A stretch of DNA of 64,000 nt from Arsenicibacter sp965247375. Its GTDB lineage: Bacteria > Bacteroidota > Bacteroidia > Cytophagales > Spirosomataceae. The DNA lies in the NCBI GenBank assembly GCA_965247375.1, contig CBDFHU010000040.1, positions 1 to 64,000 on the forward strand, in the 5' to 3' direction. The notes beneath the pieces are model-generated. The model had not been told where the DNA came from and ran no database searches. It saw only the letters and a program-made list of their open reading frames with translations. The stretch's first letter is position 1. Each line of letters starts with the position of its first letter. Of the stretch, positions 61,619-64,000 are shown in pieces. The translations under genes and the position numbers were made by a program.

Positions 61619-61788
61619 GGGTTTTAGTATAATACATGTAAGGGGATTGAGCCAGTAAGCGGAAGTAAATCAATTATTTGGCATATTGCTGACAGGAAAC
61701 TATAAAATTCTATAAGTCATCTCTATTGTACAATAATTCATCCTGTTGAACCGACATAAACAGCCTTTTTGAAATACCTCTTCTAAAG
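61619..61788. other. Intergenic, no gene seen
   Basis: This AT-rich stretch upstream of the leftward S9 peptidase gene must hold its promoter; nothing certain could be identified. Confidence 0.5.
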
Positions 61789-62018
61789 CTAATCTTACCG
61801 GGATTTTATCCCTCTTTTTTCACAACCCCAAACTTCAGTTTGGGGAATCGCAGCAAGCTTCGGTCATTGTCATGGTCTGGCTATTGGTAAGGGATTGAGG
61901 TGCGATGTTCCTGCTTCAGTGCACTGGCCAGGCCAGGCCGGTTCCGGCAGGTTATGCCGTGTTCCCAAACTGAAGTTTGGGGTTAGATGAAAAGGGAGAT
62001 AAACCCCTACAAGATTAG
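61789..62018. mobile_element. MITE-like element with about 55-bp imperfect terminal inverted repeats
   Basis: The left end (61789-61844) starts CTAATCTT and finishes CCCCAAACTTCAGTTTGGG; the right end (61964-62018) is its imperfect complement, ending AAGATTAG. Each end also holds an inner 9-bp palindrome (CCCAAACT). The central 119 bases carry no open frame worth noting. No target-site duplication is evident. Non-autonomous transposable elements look like this; a fold-back regulatory structure is the alternative. Confidence 0.6.
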
Positions 62019-62166
62019 ATTCAGGAGAGCGGCAGGGGATGGTCGACCGCTGACGTGAGGTAAAACATCAGTGAAACCTCTACAAGCTGAGCATTAACCC
62101 GGATTATTGCACCAGTCCCCCTCCTGCTTTTTTGCGCCAGCCCCTGTTTAGACGTGCCCTTTTCGT

Positions 62167-62174
62167 TACCTTTG
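62167..62174 (+). promoter_or_regulatory. Putative -7 element (TACCTTTG) of the ABC exporter genes
   Basis: TACCTTTG fits TAnnTTTG and lies 36 bases before the ATG at 62210. No clear -33 TTTG at the right distance. Confidence 0.45.
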
Positions 62175-62209
62175 GCAACGTCTTCCTAACGGCCTGATCA
62201 CGTCACTGT

Positions 62210-63964
62210 ATGGCAAAAAACGTCTCCCCCAAAGCCCCTCCGTCATCTCCGTCACCCTCCATGCTGAACCTGCTCAGGCCCTATTCGCGGCTGATTGCGG
62301 TATTGGTGGTACTGGCGCTGGTCGGTAACGGGGCCAATCTGCTCCTGCCCCTGATTATTTCGCAGGGAATCGATGCCTATACCGCCGGGCATTTTGTCCT
62401 TGACACAACGCTCACTGAGTTTCTGGTGGCATCGGCGTTCATCTTCGTGTTCTCGTACGGCCAAAGCATCGTACAGACCTATGCGTCGGAGCGGGTAGCC
62501 AGGGATTTACGGACCCAACTGGCCGACAAAATCTCCCGCCAGAGCTTTACCTATATCCAGCAAACGAACCCCGCCAAGCTGCTGACCAACCTCACGTCGG
62601 ACATCGACTCGGTCAAACAATTCGTGTCGATGGCGATTGTGTCGCTGGTTTCGTCGCTGTGCATCATCATCGGAGCCAGTATTTTGCTGATCCGGATCAA
62701 CTGGCAGCTCGCCCTGGCCGTGCTGACGATTGTCCCTATCATCGGCATCACGTTTTATCTGGTGCTGCAAAAAGTACGGGTGCTGTTCATGAAAAGCCGG
62801 GAGGTAATCGACTGGCTCAACAAAGTCATCAATGAAAGTATTCTGGGCGCGGCCCTGATCCGGGTACTCAACTCACAACAACCGGAGATCGACAAGTTTC
62901 TGGCGGCCAACACCGACGCCAAAGACCTGGGGCTGGCTATTCTTCGCCTGTTTGCGGCCCTCATCCCCGTCATCAGCTTTACCGCCAATATGGCCGGACT
63001 CACGATTCTGGTGCTCGGCGGGCACTTCGTCATCACCGGCAGTATGTCGCTGGGCGATTTTACGGCGTTCAACAGCTACCTCGCCCTGCTGATTTTTCCG
63101 ATTATCGTTATTGGCTTCATCAGCAATGTCATGGCGCAGGCCTCCGCTTCGTATACACGGGTGAGTGCGGTCCTGCAAGCCCCCGAACCCGCCAAAACGG
63201 GGACGGTCACCACACCGCTGACGGGCCATATCGAACTTCAGGATGTGTCGGTGTACTACGGCGAAAAGCCAGCGCTGAAGTCCGTCTCCTTGACGGTGAA
63301 AGCGGGTACCCGCACCGCAATTGTGGGACCAACCGCCGCCGGAAAAAGTCAGCTGCTGTTTTTGCTGACGGGCCTGATGCCACCGACATCGGGTACAATC
63401 CTGTACGATGGTCAACCCATTGCCAACTACGATCAGGACGCATTTTATCAGCAGGTCGGGTTTGTGTTTCAGGACAGTGTGCTATTTAACCTGAGCCTGC
63501 GCGAAAACATCGCCTTCAGCGATACGGTGACCGACGAGTCGCTGGCCAAAGCAATCGCCACCGCCGAATTGCAGGATTTTGTGACCGCCCTCCCCGACAA
63601 GCTACAGACGCTGGTTTCGGAACGCGGCAATAGCCTGTCGGGCGGGCAAAAGCAGCGGATCATGCTGGCCCGGGCACTGGCCCTCGACCCCAACGTGCTG
63701 TTGCTCGATGATTTTACGGCGCGGGTCGACAGTAGTACAGAACAGAAAATTCTGGCCAACATCCAACAGAACTACCCCGGCCTGACGCTGATTTCGGTGA
63801 CCCAGAAAATTGCCGCCGTCGAAGAGTACGAGCAGATTATTTTGCTGATGGAAGGTGCCATCATTGCCAAAGGCACCCACGCCGAGCTCATGAAAACCAG
63901 CCCCGAATACGTTCAGATTTATCAGTCACAACGGAGTACCAACCAGTATGAATTACGATCTTAA
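62210..63964 (+). CDS. ABC exporter half-transporter with degenerate ATP site
   Basis: The 584-residue protein has an exporter-type membrane domain (six segments, e.g. LIAVLVVLALVGNGANLLLP and LVSSLCIIIGASILL) and a C-terminal nucleotide-binding domain. Walker A is GPTAAGKS (around residue 373), the Q-loop is in FVFQDSVLF, and the signature is LSGGQKQR (near 476). Walker B reads LLLDDF (near 497), so the catalytic Glu is Asp, and the H-loop reads SVTQK with Gln for His. These changes are the mark of the degenerate half of a heterodimeric exporter. The partner gene begins 17 bases before this gene's stop. Substrate is unknown; drug or lipid export is typical of the family. Confidence 0.92.
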   Translation: MAKNVSPKAPPSSPSPSMLNLLRPYSRLIAVLVVLALVGNGANLLLPLIISQGIDAYTAGHFVLDTTLTEFLVASAFIFVFSYGQSIVQTYASERVARDLRTQLADKISRQSFTYIQQTNPAKLLTNLTSDIDSVKQFVSMAIVSLVSSLCIIIGASILLIRINWQLALAVLTIVPIIGITFYLVLQKVRVLFMKSREVIDWLNKVINESILGAALIRVLNSQQPEIDKFLAANTDAKDLGLAILRLFAALIPVISFTANMAGLTILVLGGHFVITGSMSLGDFTAFNSYLALLIFPIIVIGFISNVMAQASASYTRVSAVLQAPEPAKTGTVTTPLTGHIELQDVSVYYGEKPALKSVSLTVKAGTRTAIVGPTAAGKSQLLFLLTGLMPPTSGTILYDGQPIANYDQDAFYQQVGFVFQDSVLFNLSLRENIAFSDTVTDESLAKAIATAELQDFVTALPDKLQTLVSERGNSLSGGQKQRIMLARALALDPNVLLLDDFTARVDSSTEQKILANIQQNYPGLTLISVTQKIAAVEEYEQIILLMEGAIIAKGTHAELMKTSPEYVQIYQSQRSTNQYELRS

Positions 63965-64000
63965 CCAGTTTGTCGGGCAGAAAGAAGAAAAGAACGCCAC
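63948..64000 (+). CDS. Start of the partner ABC half-transporter (partial)
   Basis: An ATG at 63948 overlaps the end of the previous gene by 17 bases, and the frame is open to the window edge (MNYDLNQFVGQKEEKNA). The polar start fits the cytoplasmic elbow before the first membrane helix. The overlap and the degenerate ATP site upstream suggest it encodes the catalytically complete partner, which cannot be checked here. Confidence 0.65.
   Translation, partial: MNYDLNQFVGQKEEKNA

Noticed and set aside
61789..62018. A full insertion sequence.
   Set aside because: At 230 bases it has no transposase frame and no visible target-site duplication, so only a MITE-like call is made.

Overview
The window comes from a Bacteroidota chromosome, most likely order Cytophagales and close to Spirosoma. 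This is inferred from gene content: SusC/SusD-type nutrient receptors, a FecI/FecR pair driving a SusC with an STN domain, several outer-membrane TonB receptors, BlaI/M56 pairs, PadR-linked orphan FtsX permeases, and promoters fitting the Bacteroidota -7 element TAnnTTTG. No rRNA, tRNA, transposase or true CRISPR array was seen.

Layout. 1-2.5 kb: a TonB-dependent receptor running off the left edge. 3.2-4.3 kb: an Old Yellow Enzyme-type oxidoreductase. 4.4-14.7 kb: a polysaccharide-utilisation-like locus (ECF sigma, FecR anti-sigma, SusC with STN domain, SusD, two sulfatases), probably for a sulfated glycan. 14.8-17 kb: an AT-richer two-gene ATPase plus HNH nuclease cassette resembling the Septu (PtuA/PtuB) anti-phage system. 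17.2-26 kb: mixed genes, including an exported TPR plus actin-fold protein, a Sel1/TPR-like protein with 27-residue tandem repeats, a BlaI/M56 repressor-protease pair with its operator, and two oxidoreductases.

26-59 kb is dominated by eight large FtsX/MacB-type permease genes without any ABC ATPase gene, and four PadR regulators. Every PadR gene heads a permease gene that carries an extra N-terminal prefix domain. I find a shared regulatory layout before all four PadR-permease units and before one solitary permease: a sigma-54-like -24/-12 promoter (GG-N10-G) preceded by dyads of the form GTCC-N6-GGAC. This suggests one enhancer-binding activator, encoded elsewhere, controls a dispersed orphan-permease regulon. 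Embedded among these are a class C beta-lactamase-like hydrolase, an ECF sigma/zinc anti-sigma pair with two DUF4097-like proteins, a second TonB receptor, and a thioredoxin-fold protein without its CxxC. The right end holds a frameshifted DoxX-like gene, a frameshifted S9 peptidase, a MITE-like inverted-repeat element, and the degenerate half of a heterodimeric ABC exporter whose partner starts at the right edge.

The intergenic DNA is rich in perfect palindromes. One 28-bp family (GTAGAGAC-N12-GTCTCTAC, two core types) occurs about 13 times, forms two tandem arrays, supplies two stop codons, and has entered coding sequence twice. Eight single-base frameshifts, all extra bases and nearly all in short homopolymers, lie in two clusters (24.6-30.1 kb and 59.0-60.0 kb). 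They affect five genes and may be sequencing errors rather than real decay. All function calls come from reading motifs and context; no database search was run.
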